From contig CM057065.1 of assembly GCA_029945375.1 (NCBI GenBank), positions 992,001 to 1,056,000 on the forward strand: a stretch of DNA of 64,000 bases, given 5' to 3'. The number at the start of each line of letters is the position of its first letter. The stretch's first letter is position 1. The DNA comes from Agaricus subrufescens. Its lineage: Eukaryota; Basidiomycota; Agaricomycetes; Agaricales; Agaricaceae. Shown here in pieces: positions 47,227-59,315 of this stretch. Made by a program: the position numbers and the translations under genes. The notes beneath the pieces were generated by a model. That model searched no databases and had not been told where the DNA came from. It saw only the letters and a list, made by a program, of their open reading frames with translations.

Positions 47227-47826
47227 TCCATCTATACATAGTATATAATTAGTGGATTTTTTGTAAAGCAACTGTTTGAATCAGCCAAAGTCGTATGAAA
47301 CCTTTTATGTTGCCGAGGAAGAATGGGGCGGGGGTGATTCGGGACTATCAGTAGTGCCTTGTGTGCCTAGTTTCTTGGGGCACTTTCTGTAGGTAGCACA
47401 TATAGTCGCGTCCTTAATGTGACATTGATAAGATAAGATGATAGGGCAATTGACCCGTTATCAGATAAGAACCTTCGACAAAATGCTTGGCCCTGAGTCC
47501 CCTGACATATCACACTCTATATATCCTGCTCGCTCAACCGCCTGGCGCGCCGCGAGTACATGATTTATATTTCTCTTAATTTACTCAAATCATACCACAT
47601 ATATGTTTCCAAGATTATCCACTTAACAGGTCGTGTCAACGAGAATCAAGTCTCATTAAGCGCAGAATCGAGTGGTATATTATAGTGGATGACTTGTGCT
47701 CCCATACATCTGACGCTCCTCCAAAGTGAGTTTACACCAAAACCAATACGTCCACTCAGAAACACCAGCTTCTGATCGACAAACCGAACTTCTATGCAAC
47801 GGCCCCCCATCGAAGTAAAAAGACAC
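47227..47826 (-). pseudogene. Truncated duplicate of the 3' end of an NLR gene
   Basis: About 600 bases here match 51.40-51.97 kb, the 3' flank and last exon of NLR C, in the same orientation. Shared blocks include CATAGTATATAATTAGTGGA, GTAAAGCAACTGTTTG and CAACGAGAATCAAGTCTCA. The coding part reads LFTSMGGRCIEVRFVDQK and then loses frame by a one-base deletion relative to the intact FVDRKDGVSEWTYWFWC; the intact stop is also gone. The copy ends abruptly inside the C-terminal exon and carries no NACHT sequence. Its other edge lies about 34 bases past the SEC24 stop codon. It is a dead fragment of a former NLR copy or a partial duplication. Confidence 0.75.
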
Positions 47827-47982
47827 GTGTACCCGGTATTCGACTTGAAGTTATTTATACTCTTCGGTTTTGACAATGTGATAATATTATTCGCCTCTTT
47901 CTATTTGTTATTCATGATTTATCTGACTAGAATTCCAAAACGAGTAACAGATTCCTAAATCGCTAAAAATATATATAATGAA

Positions 47983-50887
47983 TTATATAGTGCTCCCAAG
48001 TTCCTTGCGGTCCCCCAGAAAGAGAAGAACCCACAACCAGTAGGTCCACTTCGACACACCATCCTCCGGATCAACAAACTGAACTTGTACACAACACCGT
48101 AGCTCTGAAGTGAACATAATCGAAGCTGGGTGCTCAGGATGCCGGTCGATTAAGGTTTTCAACTGACGTTTAAATCTTCCAACGCAGAAAGTACAATCAT
48201 CCGGACTAAAAGCTGTTGTCCAATTCTGCTCCTTTCCTTGCTCCCATTGTCCCATTTGCTGATGCTGTAGAGAACAATGTTAGCGGAGACTCATAAAAGC
48301 AAGAAATTTCACTTACGTTGCAAGATGAATTCCAAGGATCAGGTGGAGTCGCCGTTGCAACAGGACAATAGAATTGCAGTTTAAAATCAAAATATTGGCT
48401 AATATTGTGAATGGGGATTGCCTTCGCGGGTATTTGTTTGAGTATGCCGCTTTTCATATATCCATGACACCGAGATTTATCCTGATGCAGAACCTCAGCC
48501 AAGTGGATAGGAAAGAAATTAATTATATGGCACTCACAAACACAAAGTCACGCAACGCATGATACGGGAAATTAATATTATGAAAACCCTCAAACCGAGT
48601 GGTCAAGAGTTGAATGCACTTCTCGGTCTGGAATGTTATATCTCCTCGTTTCATCCCGGCCGCAACCTCTCCAATAGCTAGGCTATACATACTCAACCGT
48701 GTTGTATCATCGTTCTGGCGATCCCTCCTATCAATTTGCCAGATAATCGAAATCTGGTTATCGGTACCGCCATTGCGAACCAGGTTGCCGTAATAGCACA
48801 GATTATCCTCATGACCGAAGTCAACGCCACTAGGAGCTTCCTTTAATACCCTGAATGCACATTGTGTTTTGATTTCCTGTGCTTCAAGTCGGATATCGGT
48901 GGAAAAGCCGGACCGGAACAGGTAGTCAATGAGTGATTTGTGAAACGGTTTCAGTGGTTTTGTATGAGCTTCGTGGCGTGGAGGAAAATCCAAAACAGAC
49001 CGGAGACGATTGAGAGCAGCATATGCCTCATCAGCAGTCATACCTAGCCAATTGCACATGACAACGAACGAAGCGTCGGAGTATAGGGCCAGATCCCACT
49101 CCGACGCTAGTAACAACAAGATTTTCCGGGCATTTAACATGATTTTGGGGGGAACATTGGACAGGATTCGGGCATACAATGCATCGAGTAGAGCCATTGG
49201 ATGCTGATCTTGTGGTACGTCATGCATCGGAAGCTCATCAATAACCTTCAGGACGTCAGATAACTGCAGCGCTGGGTCTCCAATACTCGAGTCGCCAATA
49301 TACCTGATGACAGTATGCGCGTACGCAAATAGCCCGCCCGCAGCGCTGGCTAGTTTCCACAAATCACGTTCGTCAGGCCATTGAGGACCAAGAAAATCAG
49401 ACGCCTTCCCAATCTCCGTCAAATCATGGCGAAGAACGCGTTCAACGTCTGCCCGAGCCTCATCGGAGTCTACCGCAATCTCCTCCTTCTCATATACTAG
49501 TGCAACCTCGGGCCTGGAAAAGAAGGAATTGATATGGGGTTCCGGGCGGCTGGCAATGAGCCAAACGATGGGCGACGAAGGATGCGAGGCACAAAAATTA
49601 GAGATAAGGCGGAGGAGCTCAATCTGAATGCGTGTGTCGCTACACTCGTCAAGACCATCAATGATGATTAATAGGCGACCAGCGGAGTTTAGGTTCGGGT
49701 TGTGGATGAAAGGCTGAATGATGAACTTTTCGAATTGGATGGTCATCGACGACTGAAGGAGCCTAGGGTCATCGGTAACCTGGCCCTCGATTACGTTGCG
49801 ATACACCTTTGACTTGGCAGCAAATTGGTAGGAAAGAGTCATGATGGCCTTTGTCCCGTCACTGCGTCCGTTGACAGAAAAGAAGACCGACGCATTGCAG
49901 GCGACTTCAGGCTGGGGAGCCTCAGCCACATTTTGCATCACGGCAGATTTGCCTACTCCCGCCGCCCCGACTACCCAACGCATCTTTTTTGCTCCGTTAC
50001 AATGGGCGATAAAATGGATGCATCGTTCAAGGATGGCTAAACGTGTTCCAGGGTGACAGCGTGGGGGAGGGTCGCGAGCAGAGGAATCAGCTGCTGCTCC
50101 AGGGATTGTTTCCTTCAGAAACTTCTCCATGACTGCCAAAGAAGATTAATAGTGATAACAAGACGGGCACGCTACTTACAGTTGTTTGAATGAGTGACGT
50201 TCGTGACTAAAAGATATTCATTGAATGACCTTTCGCGTAGGAAGGATACAACTCTTACCACTCAGGTTGCCGACATTCCCGTCAATGAAGTTTCCTGTTG
50301 CAGAAAGATTATGGGCTTGATGAAACATGCCTTGATGCTGGTATTGTGGTGGTGACAAATCCTTGTCTGCAGGCGTCTTTGACGTGACCACTTCAATGTC
50401 ATTATCAACAAGTGAATTTCAGCAAATAGACTAACCCTCTGTAGCTCCACAACCGAAGTCTGTTGCGAAGGCATCCCTAGTGCATAAGATAGATGAGGGG
50501 ATTGTGTTGTATCCGCGGGATTAGAGAGTGGTGCAACCAAATCCTGAAGAGCGCGATTGGATGCAGAATTTACGTCGTCAACATTGATCGATGCGATTGC
50601 TTGCGGAATCCGTGGGGGTTGGATACTAATACGAAGGCGGTCTGTGGAGTTTTGGAATGAGTCAATTTACTAGGAGCTAGTGAGTGAGAAGTACCCATTT
50701 CAGCATCATCAGCATGCTTAGGAGCACCATGTACGGAGGATGGACGAGAAGACAGGGCAGAAGATGGGCTAAGATATGGAGCCTGACTGGCGGCCGTATT
50801 ATCATGCGAAGCAGCTGGGGATGGTTTTGGTGAATGCGAGCGCCGTGAACGCAAAAATTGAGGGAGGCGGAGGGAAAAATCAGGCAT
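47983..50887 (-). CDS. NACHT-type STAND NTPase with CxxC/CC C-terminal module (NLR B)
   Basis: First of four tandem paralogues. Exon 1 starts at ATG 50887 with MPDFSLRLPQFLRSRRSHSP, Arg/Ser/Pro-rich. A short exon near 50260-50340 carries GMFHQAHNLSATGNFIDGN. After a mini-exon reading VTNVTHSNN the NACHT exon begins (MEKFLKETIPGAAADSSARD) with Walker A GAAGVGKSA at 49942-49968, Walker B LLIIIDGLDEC and VWLIASRPEPHI. It ends at DFVFV. A separate exon reads SGILKQIPAKAI and LQFYCPV..DPWNSSCN, and the last exon carries WTTAFSPDDCTFCVGRF, LRCCVQVQFVDPEDGVSKW and a stop at 47983. STAND proteins hydrolyse or exchange ATP to oligomerise on ligand binding; the C-terminal module would be the sensor position. 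Ligand unknown. Small introns at the 5' side are inferred. Confidence 0.82.
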
Positions 50888-51832
50888 CGCGGTAGTCGAG
50901 GGCTGGAGCAAACAGCATTCGCTGCTTGGCACAGGGAACGCAGGCACATGACTGTAAATTAGCGCCCATGGGCCATCGAAGCCCATGATCAGAGACGAAG
51001 TCAAGTTATTTATATCCAGTGCCCGCTCGCAGTTCCCTTGCCTCTCCAAACACTCCCTGACAAGTGGGTGCGAATGACAATCAAAAAGTCATTGGTGGGT
51101 AAATCACTAGCTGTGGGGAAAAAAATACAAGCATAAATCAAGACTTTCACAAAGTCATTCTCATTTGTTGCCTAAAAGTTCCAGAGCGCTCCTATCGAGA
51201 ATCTGGGAATGCCCAGACTGCATTATAAACTTGGATATCTTTACCCGAACTTTCTGTAGCTTCCGCCGGTCATATACTTAGCATTGAGTTTCTGGCCATC
51301 ATGATCTTGTCGTGCAGTTCCCCGCCAATTGCGGGTGTAAAACTAGGTCATCCAGGGCGAGGTTCAATTCTGATATGGGATATGTCCTTCCTCCAGTCGT
51401 TCTATACATAGTATATAATTAGTGGAGATTTTGTAAAGCAACTGTTTGGATCAGCCAAAGTCGTATAATCCCTTTTATTCTGCCGAGGAAGACTAGGATA
51501 GGAGTGGATGGGGACTATCGTTAGTACCTTGTGTGCCTAGCTTTATGAGGCACTTTCTGTAGGTAACGCGTATAGTTGCGTGTCTTTAATGTCACGATAT
51601 TGATAAGATAATATGGTAGGACGATAACCCGTTACCAGATAAGAACTTTAGCCCCGACATGTCACATTCTGAAAATCCTACTTGCTCGACAAATCCTGGC
51701 ACGCCACGAGTATATGAATTATTTCTCTCTTAATTTAATCAAGCCGTACGACATATATATTTCAAGCTTATTCACCCACCAAGTCTTGTCAACGAGAATC
51801 AAGTCTCACTAAGCACAGAATCCAATTGTATA
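50888..51832. other. Intergenic region between NLR B and NLR C
   Basis: Holds the promoter of NLR B. From about 51399 onward lies the 3' flank of NLR C, the source of the copy found behind SEC24. No other feature seen. Confidence 0.4.
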
Positions 51833-54593
51833 TTATACAGCGCTCCCATACATCTGACGCTCCTCCAAATTGAATTTACACCAAAACCAATACGTCCACT
51901 CCGAAACACCATCTTTCCGATCAACAAACCGAAATTCTATGCAACAGTCCCCCATTGAAGTAAAAAGACATAAAACGGCATGGTCGGGAAATTCGGTTCT
52001 CCAACGTTCTACCTGAAGTTGAAACCGTTCGTAGCAGAAAGTGCAATAATACTTGAAAGAAGTAGTCCAATCGGAATACTTTCCTTTTTCCCACTCGCCT
52101 GATCGAACATGCTGTGTACGATGTTAGGTTAATGTGTGCAAACGAATACAAGTGTTTCACTCACTTCACAAGATGGATTCCATGGATCAAGATGTGCAGT
52201 TGTTGTAGTGGGGCGGCGGAACTGCAATTTGACACCAAGCTGACGATCAACATTAAGAATTCCAGATGCGCTGAGAGGTATTTGTTTCATGATGCCATGA
52301 GCCACTAACTCCTGACATTGAGGTATATCCTTATGTATAGATTTAGCAGCACAAAAGCGAAGAAATGAGCTGGGGAGGTCTCACAAAGGCGAAGTCGCGC
52401 AACGTATAAACCGGATTGATTGAAAAAATTGGATAACCTTGCAACCGAGTGGCCAAGAGACGAGTATAGAACTCGTTCTGGAAGGTAGGCTCTGCGAGAA
52501 TCATTCCTCCTATGACTTCCCCAACTGCTAGTTCATATACTGCCAACCTCGTTTCCTTGTCATCCCAGTCAACTCCTTCATCGACCGACCAAGTAAGCGA
52601 GATTTTGTCACAAGTACTACGACCACGAGCCAAGGTGCCGAAGGTAAACCGGTAATCCACGTCACCAAAATCCATATCATCGGGTGCTTCCTCTAAAATT
52701 CTGGCTGCACATTGAGTCTTTAATTGTCGAGCTTCAAGTAAGATATCGGAGAAAAGCCCAGATCGCGTAAAGTCGCATATGAAATCAATGAACGATTTAT
52801 GGAAAGATTCAAGTCTTTCCCCACGGACTTCGTCATGTCGAGGGACATATAAAACCGAGCGGAGATGGTTGACGGCGGCATAAGCATCGTCACGGGTCAT
52901 GCCTAACCAATTGCACAATACTATAAAGTTTCTTTTGTCACTGTCAACGGATAAATGGTGATCCCAGTCTGCCGCCAAAGCCAATAAGAGTTTTCTGGTA
53001 TTTATCATGGTTTTGGGAGGAATATTTGATAGAATCCTGGCGTATAATGCATCAAGCAGAGCCATTGGGTGCTCCTCTCGAGATAAGTTGGTCATCGGGT
53101 GATTATCGATGACTCTCAGGACGTCAGAAAGCTGCGAGGCCGGATTTCCAACGATCGAGTCACCTATGTATCTGGCGACTGTATGCGCATATGCAAATAA
53201 TCCACCAGAAGCATTGGAGAGTTTCCAAAAATCTTGTTCATCAGGCCATTGTCGGTCAGGTGGGCCTAATGTTTCTTTGATCTCTCTCAGCTCATCTCGG
53301 AGGAAACGTTCAACATCGGCACGAGCTTCATCAGAATCGACCGGAATTTCCTCCTTGTCATACGTTTGCTTGACGGCGACTCTAGAGAAAAAGGATGTGA
53401 TATGTGGTTCAGGACGACTCGCAATCAGCCATGCAATGGGCGAAGAAGGGTACGTGATGCAGAAATCGGAGATGAGGCGGAGGAGCTCTAGTTGGGTGCG
53501 TGAGTTGTTGCATTCATCAAGGCCATCAATGATGATAAGGACGCGCCCAACAGAGTTCAATGGGAGATTATGAGTGAAGGGTTCAATAATGAACTTGTTG
53601 AATTGCACCGCTAGTGATGATTGAAGAAGTGATGGATCGCGTTCGATCTCGTGCTGGATGTGCATGCGATAAGATTCTGATTTCGCAGCAAGCTGATATG
53701 AAAGAGTTATGATGACTTTTGCTCCATCATGGCGCCCATTAACGGAAAAGAAGACGGAAGCACGGAAGGCCAAAGCGAGTGAAGACTCGCTCACGGTTTG
53801 CATGATGGCCGATTTACCAACTCCAGCGGAACCCACCACCCAGCGGATCTTTTTAGTGCCACTACAGATGGCAATGAAATCTAAGCACCGTTTCAAGACA
53901 GTCAGGCGCGTTCCCGGACGACATCTTGGGGGCGGGTCGCGAGCTGACGAATCAGAGGCAGCTCCAGGTATTGTTTCCTTCAGAAGTTCTTTCATGACTT
54001 GAAAAGATAGCAATGAATGAATGAATGAATGTAATGAATAAAGATATTACTTACATTGGCTGGAGGAACCGCTATTCTGCGTGACTGGTGAAGGGTAAAT
54101 CAATATCGCAAACCGCTGATGCATAGAATAACTCACTATTACTTTCAATAAAGGTTCCCATCACTGTGAAATCATGTGCCTGATTGAACATGGCCAGGTT
54201 CTGGTTTTGCGCTTGTCCCGAAAACTGTCCCGAATGTTGCTATGAAGGTCTCAGTACTAGTGGCCTCATTTACAGTCAAGGTCGACAAGGGAAACTGACA
54301 CCTGCGGATTGCCTCGGCACACAGGTGGATTGGCCGCGGAATTCGCTCAGCGGTTGGTTAATAAGGAGATGATCCAGGGTGTAGTTTTGAGGATGAGTTA
54401 GGTTCTCCGACGTTGAGACGCCATGAATCTCTGGTGCATTCACGCCCGGCTCCACAGTGCTAAGAGCAGGGCCAGAAGAACTATCTCGAGGACCTAGTGA
54501 TGGCTTTGGTGAGCTCGAACGTGAGCGGCGAAAACGTAGAAATCGCGGACGTTGGAATGAGAACGCGGGCATAGTGAATGAGAACGCGGGCAT
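51833..54593 (-). CDS. NACHT-type STAND NTPase with CxxC/CC C-terminal module (NLR C)
   Basis: Same architecture as NLR B. Start at ATG 54593 (MPAFSFTMPAFSFQRPRFLR), where a 21-base tandem duplication has doubled the first seven codons; the second ATG is at 54572. The motif exon at about 54135-54240 reads NLAMFNQAHDFTVMGTFIES. The NACHT core has GSAGVGKSA (53807-53833), VLIIIDGLDEC and AWLIASRPEPHI. After DFAF an intron leads to GIMKQIPLSASG and DPWNPSCE; the last exon reads WTTSFKYYCTFCYERFQLQV, then DCCIEFRFVDRKDGVSEWTY and ends YGSAV at TAA 51833. It is divergently arranged with the single-exon gene at 55174, with about 580 bases between starts, so both could share control elements. All NTPase motifs are intact. 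Confidence 0.82.
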
Positions 54594-55115
54594 AGTGAAT
54601 GAGAGAGAGATTATAGATGCGGGGGTCACGCCGTTCTGGCAATTGATGCGTGAAGTGCGGGCTCGGGCTTCAGGTTGGAGCTGAGCGCAAGCCCGTCCGT
54701 TATAGGCTGAGCCGGGAAGAGCCGAGCCGAGCCGAGCCCGCAGGATGCCGAAGCGGCGTTTGAACCTGCGGCATTGATTACAGCTGCTTTGCATCAACCA
54801 CTGCGAAAATGTATTAAGACATGCCCAAGAATGATGAGAATTGCCTATGAATAAGTGAAAACGCGACCGACCAAGCATATTTGGAGACCTCAAAAAATCA
54901 GCTCGCCCTCTAACAAGCATTTTTGAAAGCCAGAGCCCTACAAAGCCGAGCCCAAGCCCGGGGGCTTCACTAGTTGATACTCACAATATACTTGTTTGAG
55001 GAAGACGAACACGGCCCATACCAGGCCCATACGATCATCATGATGTTGGGGCTATTCTTAAGCTGATTGTTTTTGATTATAACATGCATGGCACAGCCGC
55101 GGCACAGCTTCGGAC
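54594..55115. other. Divergent promoter region, NLR C / putative effector
   Basis: The two divergent genes start 580 bases apart. The region contains a short GAGCC pentanucleotide run (about 54716-54740) and related GCCGAGCCC pieces near 54943. No gene is called here. Confidence 0.45.
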
Positions 55116-55121
55116 TATAAA
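55116..55121 (+). promoter_or_regulatory. TATA-like box before the putative effector gene
   Basis: TATAAA in the context GGACTATAAAGG, 53-58 bases upstream of ATG 55174. It supports 55174 over the earlier in-frame ATG at 55084 as the start. Confidence 0.35.
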
Positions 55122-55173
55122 GGTCACCACTGCATTCGAGGGCAATACTCACAAACCGCCAAATCTTCCCATC

Positions 55174-56034
55174 ATGGCTGCACTCCTGATACCCCCAATC
55201 AATCCACAGGAAAAGACTATCATCGACCTCGATCAAGGACAACAAATCATAATCGATAAAGACACTCATTTCGGTCGAGTTCGGGATCGCCTCGATGACC
55301 CAAACCCTGCCACTGCCATCAATATAGAGCCCTCCGGCACATGCTGGTCGTTCACACTTGAGAATGGCGTCTGGTGGCGTAATGAATATATCGGTGATGC
55401 CAAACGACTTCCTCAACTGCAATCGAAAGTACGTGCAACAGAGGAGGAGAGAATGGGACGAGAGCGGGCGAAGAGAGAGTGGGAAGAGCGAACGCGGGGC
55501 TCAATGCCCATTAACCCTGGGATGCCATCCCATGCTCAGCCCCATTCTAGTCAATACGACCCAACTCCAAGGATGCCTAGCTTTGACCGGCAAAATGAGC
55601 AAAGGTTCCCAACACCCGAGGCCGCTAGTTTTGTCCATATTCAACAGAACTCCCAAGCAAACAGCTTCCCTGGGCCATCTTTCCCAACCAATACGACCCA
55701 CTATCCTCAGCATTTTGGCCCCCCGCCTATCGTTCCTCCTCAAGGCTGGGTCCCTCCGCAACCTCCTTCGTTTCCACCCAGCTTTCCCTTCAATTCCGAC
55801 CATCATTCATCTTCAAGGTCTCCCCCTCACGGATACCCAATGCCGTCTTCATCGATGCCCATGGACCCGCCCTATCACCCACCGTGGTCGTCACAGCATC
55901 AAATGCCCAGTGCCAACGTCCAGATCAATGGTGGTAACTTTGTGCAAATGGATGGAAATACAGAGAATTTGTATGTGAATCAGTCCACTATGAACGTCAC
56001 CGGACACTGTAATAATGTCAATTGGATGCGGTAG
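55174..56034 (+). CDS. Single-exon protein with Asn/Gly-rich prion-like C-terminus; candidate NLR partner
   Basis: From ATG 55174 the product has 286 residues; an in-frame ATG at 55084 would add 30. Residues 1-80 form a possibly globular part (IIDLDQGQQIIIDKD; TCWSFTLENGVWWRNEYIGD). Residues about 85-115 are a highly charged helix (ATEEERMGRERAKREWEERT). About 125 residues of Pro/Ser/His/Phe-rich disorder follow. The last 40 residues switch to Asn/Gly/Val beta-rich sequence: ANVQINGGNFVQMDGN, then ENLYVNQSTMNV and TGHCNNVNW. This tail resembles the NLR motif AHNFTVTGTFIE in order of polar and hydrophobic residues. No HeLo or other known cell-death domain, signal peptide or membrane span is visible. 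It is the only plus-strand gene inside the NLR array. Effector role is inference; I do not recognise a family. Confidence 0.6.
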   Translation: MAALLIPPINPQEKTIIDLDQGQQIIIDKDTHFGRVRDRLDDPNPATAINIEPSGTCWSFTLENGVWWRNEYIGDAKRLPQLQSKVRATEEERMGRERAKREWEERTRGSMPINPGMPSHAQPHSSQYDPTPRMPSFDRQNEQRFPTPEAASFVHIQQNSQANSFPGPSFPTNTTHYPQHFGPPPIVPPQGWVPPQPPSFPPSFPFNSDHHSSSRSPPHGYPMPSSSMPMDPPYHPPWSSQHQMPSANVQINGGNFVQMDGNTENLYVNQSTMNVTGHCNNVNWMR

Positions 56035-56483
56035 CCCGGATCACACCAGTCATTATAACCGTCATTGGCCCTGAATTGAGTTGAGGAAGTACATATCTAG
56101 TACGTAAGTAATGTATGCGACATTGGGGTAGGGTCGATGCCGAGAAATTTGTGTTTGGGTCCAAGTTGGCTTCAAACTGATTCTGAGTTTGATGGTTCTT
56201 CTGATGTCAGCCTTGTAATACTATGCTATTTTATTCGATTCCTTTAAATTTCCTAGACACTTGTGCTGTGCTCAGGTTTTCCACCTGCAGATTCTATCTC
56301 GCCTTTTCATATTGAGCACAATATGCCACACAAAACATTACATCATGCTTATAAATAAATGAGCAAGTCCAAACGTGTAGTAGTATTCTTTTGTGCGTCG
56401 TCATGCGGAGTGTACATTCTATCCCCAGATCCTACAACATTTAAACAACGAAAGTGCAGAATAGGTTGAAAGCAAGTCATAAA
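56035..56483. other. Short region between convergent gene ends
   Basis: Between the stop of the putative effector and the stop of NLR D. It should hold both 3' untranslated regions; nothing else is seen. Confidence 0.35.
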
Positions 56484-59315
56484 CTATACACTACTCCCAT
56501 ATTTTTTACGCTCCTCCAGCGGAAGATCAATCCAAAATAGATATTTCCACTCAGACGCACCATCCGACGGATCAACAAACCGAAACTCAACACAACAGTC
56601 TCCGGTCGAAGAGAACAGAATCGGAATACTATGGTCCGGAGATTTGATCTTCAAACTCTCAAACTGGTGTTCAAGGCGTTCAAAGCAGAAGACACATCCA
56701 GTCCGCCGGAAGGCAGTTGTCCAAGTCTGATCCCTTCCTTCCGTTTTAACTTCTCGCTCGTGCTATATAAATTAGTGATCAATAGGCGATTATAACTACA
56801 CAACTATCTTACTTACATTACAAGATGAGTTCCAAGGGTCGGAGAAACTCGAACGCGGAGCATCGGAACAACGGAATTGCAATTTGACTTGGTTGAATAT
56901 AGAGGAAAGATTAACCACCTTCAGAGGCGTTTGCTTGAGAATGCCGTTCGCCATGAATTCATCACGTCGAGTTTCAGCCTTACATATGGTGTCAGTCTCA
57001 TCAACAAGAAACGAATGGATCGAGAAAGGCTCACAAACACCAAGTCACATAACTCATAATGCGGAAAACGGCGATAAACCTCAAACCGAGTAATCAAGAG
57101 ACGAATACAGAATTCAGTTTGAAAGGTTGGGTCAGTGTTTTTCATGCCATCCCCAACCTTCCCAAGCGCCAGTTTATAAACACTCAGCCTTGTTCCATTG
57201 TTATTCCAACCATCCTTCTCATCAATCAGCCAACTAAGCGAAATCTTATCTCCAGTGCCCGGACCACGCATCACCCTGCCATGAGCTAGGGCATAATGCG
57301 CGTCGCCAAACTCAACACCATCGGAAGCCTCTTCCAAGATTCTAAATGCACATTGGGTCGTAAGTTGCAGAGCTTCATGCTTGATATCGGGGGAAAATTC
57401 GGATCGCGTGAAATCAGACACGTAGTCGATGAAAGATTTATGGAATGGTTTGAGTACTTCTTGATGGGCTCTGTCGCGTTTAGGGACACGCAAAACGGAA
57501 CGAAGATGGTTGATAGCGGCGTACGCTTCGTCGGGTGTCATGGCTAACCAGTTGCACAACACAATGAAGTTGCTTTCGCGTTCATACATAGATGAACCCC
57601 AATCTGATGCCAAGGCCAACAACAATTTTCGAGTGTTCATCAAGCCCTTGAGAGGGACATTGGACAAGATCCGGGTGTACAATGCATCAAGGAGGGCCAT
57701 CGGGTGCTGCTCTCGCGGTATGTCAGGCATTGGATGGTTATCAATGACGTTGAGTACATCGGAGAGCTGCGAGGTAGGGTTTCCAACAAGCGAGTCGCCA
57801 ATATATCTGGTTACTGTTTCTGCATATGCAAATAATCCACCAGAAGCACTAGCGAGTTTCCATAAGTCTCGTTCCTCGGGCCAATCTACAGCAGGATCTA
57901 ATGAATCTGAAGCCTCTTTGATCTCCGCCAGCTCGTGGCGGAGGTATCGTTCGACGTCTGCGCGAGCCTCGTCAGAATCTACGGCGATCTCTTCCTTCTC
58001 ATAAGTAGGGAGAATCTTGCGTTTGGAGAAGAAGGAAGTAATGTGTGGTTCAGGGCGACTCGCAATTAGCCATACGATGGGTGAAGAAGGGTATGTAATG
58101 CAGCAATCGGACATGATGCGGAGAAGCTCTTGTTGGGTGCGCGGGTTGTTGCATTCGTCAAGGCCATCAATAATGATCAAGACGCGACCAGCAGAATTCA
58201 GTGAGGGATCGTAAATGAAGGGTTCAATGAGAAGTTTCTTGAATTGTACTGATATCGATGATTGAAGGAGTGATGGGTCACGGTCGATCTCGCGCTCAAT
58301 GAGCAGACGATACGGTTCAGATTTGGCGGCGAGCTGATAGGCGAGTGTAACGACAGCTTTGGTTCCATCGTTGCGACCATTAAAGGAAAAGAAGACTGAG
58401 GCCTGGAATGTCACCAGGAGCTTGTCGGACTCGGCCACATTTTGCATGATAGCCGACTTTCCAACGCCAGCTGCACCGACCACCCAGCGTATTTTCTTTG
58501 TGCCATTGCAGGTAGAAATAAAATCTAAGCATCGCTTCAGGATGGACAAACGAGTTCCGGGATGACATCGTGGGGGCGGGTCACGAGCGGAAGAATCGGA
58601 GGCCGCCCCAGGTATTGTTTCCCTCAGCAGCTCCCTCATGACTATTAACAACAACATCAATGATTGTTTAAGGAAGGGCGAAAAACCACTTACATTTGTT
58701 TGAAGTAGTAATATTGTTCGTCAGCGTGACTAGGAGAAGGTTTATCAACTTGAACAATGCATGAGAATATGTTGCTCACCATTGCCCACATTACCATTGA
58801 TATCGATGAAGTTCCCAGTCACAGAAAAATCGTGCGCATGATTGAACATCCCCGGGTTCTGTTGTCGTGACGGGTGCTAAAATTGGATAGAATCAACGTG
58901 GTAGAATGAAGAAGGCCGCGTGACAAGAGAATCCGTTTCGACTTACTGATTTTATGGGACTAACACCAGTGGAAGAGACTGAGGGCGATGCCTGTCCACG
59001 TTCACTAATCGAGTTGCTGGCCGCTTTGCCGGAAGAAGGCCCATTAAAGATTTGAGCGTGATTTGTATTTGTATGTTCTTGCATTGATGAACGAGGAGTA
59101 CCAGTAGCTGCATGCCCGTGCCGCACTGGTATACCCAGCGTAAAGGAAGGATGAGATGACTCCGAAGCAGGGGAGAGAACATGGCCAGGGGAGTTTGAGC
59201 GGGACGCGCCTGCGACATCCCGATGAGCTCCAGAGTCTAGCTGTGGTGAGTGTGAGCGTGGATGCAGACTGCAAAAACATAGAAGTTCGAGGCAACGGAA
59301 TAGACACGCAGGCAT
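56484..59315 (-). CDS. NACHT-type STAND NTPase with CxxC/CC C-terminal module (NLR D)
   Basis: Third cluster member. Exon 1 begins at ATG 59315 (MPACLFRCLELLCFCSLHPR), Cys-rich at the very start unlike its sisters, then SHSPQLDSG. The motif exon near 58770-58870 reads GMFNHAHDFSVTGNFIDING. The NACHT exon has GAAGVGKSA (58451-58477), VLIIIDGLDEC and VWLIASRPEPHI, with VDSDEARADVERYLRHEL in the helical region after the NTPase. An intron after LVF leads to GILKQTPLKVV and KLQFRC..DPWNSSCN. The last exon reads WTTAFRRTGCVFCFERLEHQ, then GDCCVEFRFVDPSDGASEW and ends at TAG 56484 after KKYGSSV. The hydrophobic Cys-rich N-terminus could be a distinct first-exon allele or a misread start; the downstream parts are clear. 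Confidence 0.82.

Noticed and set aside
53109..53573. 154-codon plus-strand frame antisense to NLR C (similar frames antisense to the other NLR copies)
   Set aside because: Mirror frame of conserved NACHT coding sequence; repeats only because the paralogues are conserved.
54006..54036. GAAT-type tetranucleotide run in the intron before the NLR C NACHT exon
   Set aside because: Simple slippage repeat inside an intron; nothing suggests function.
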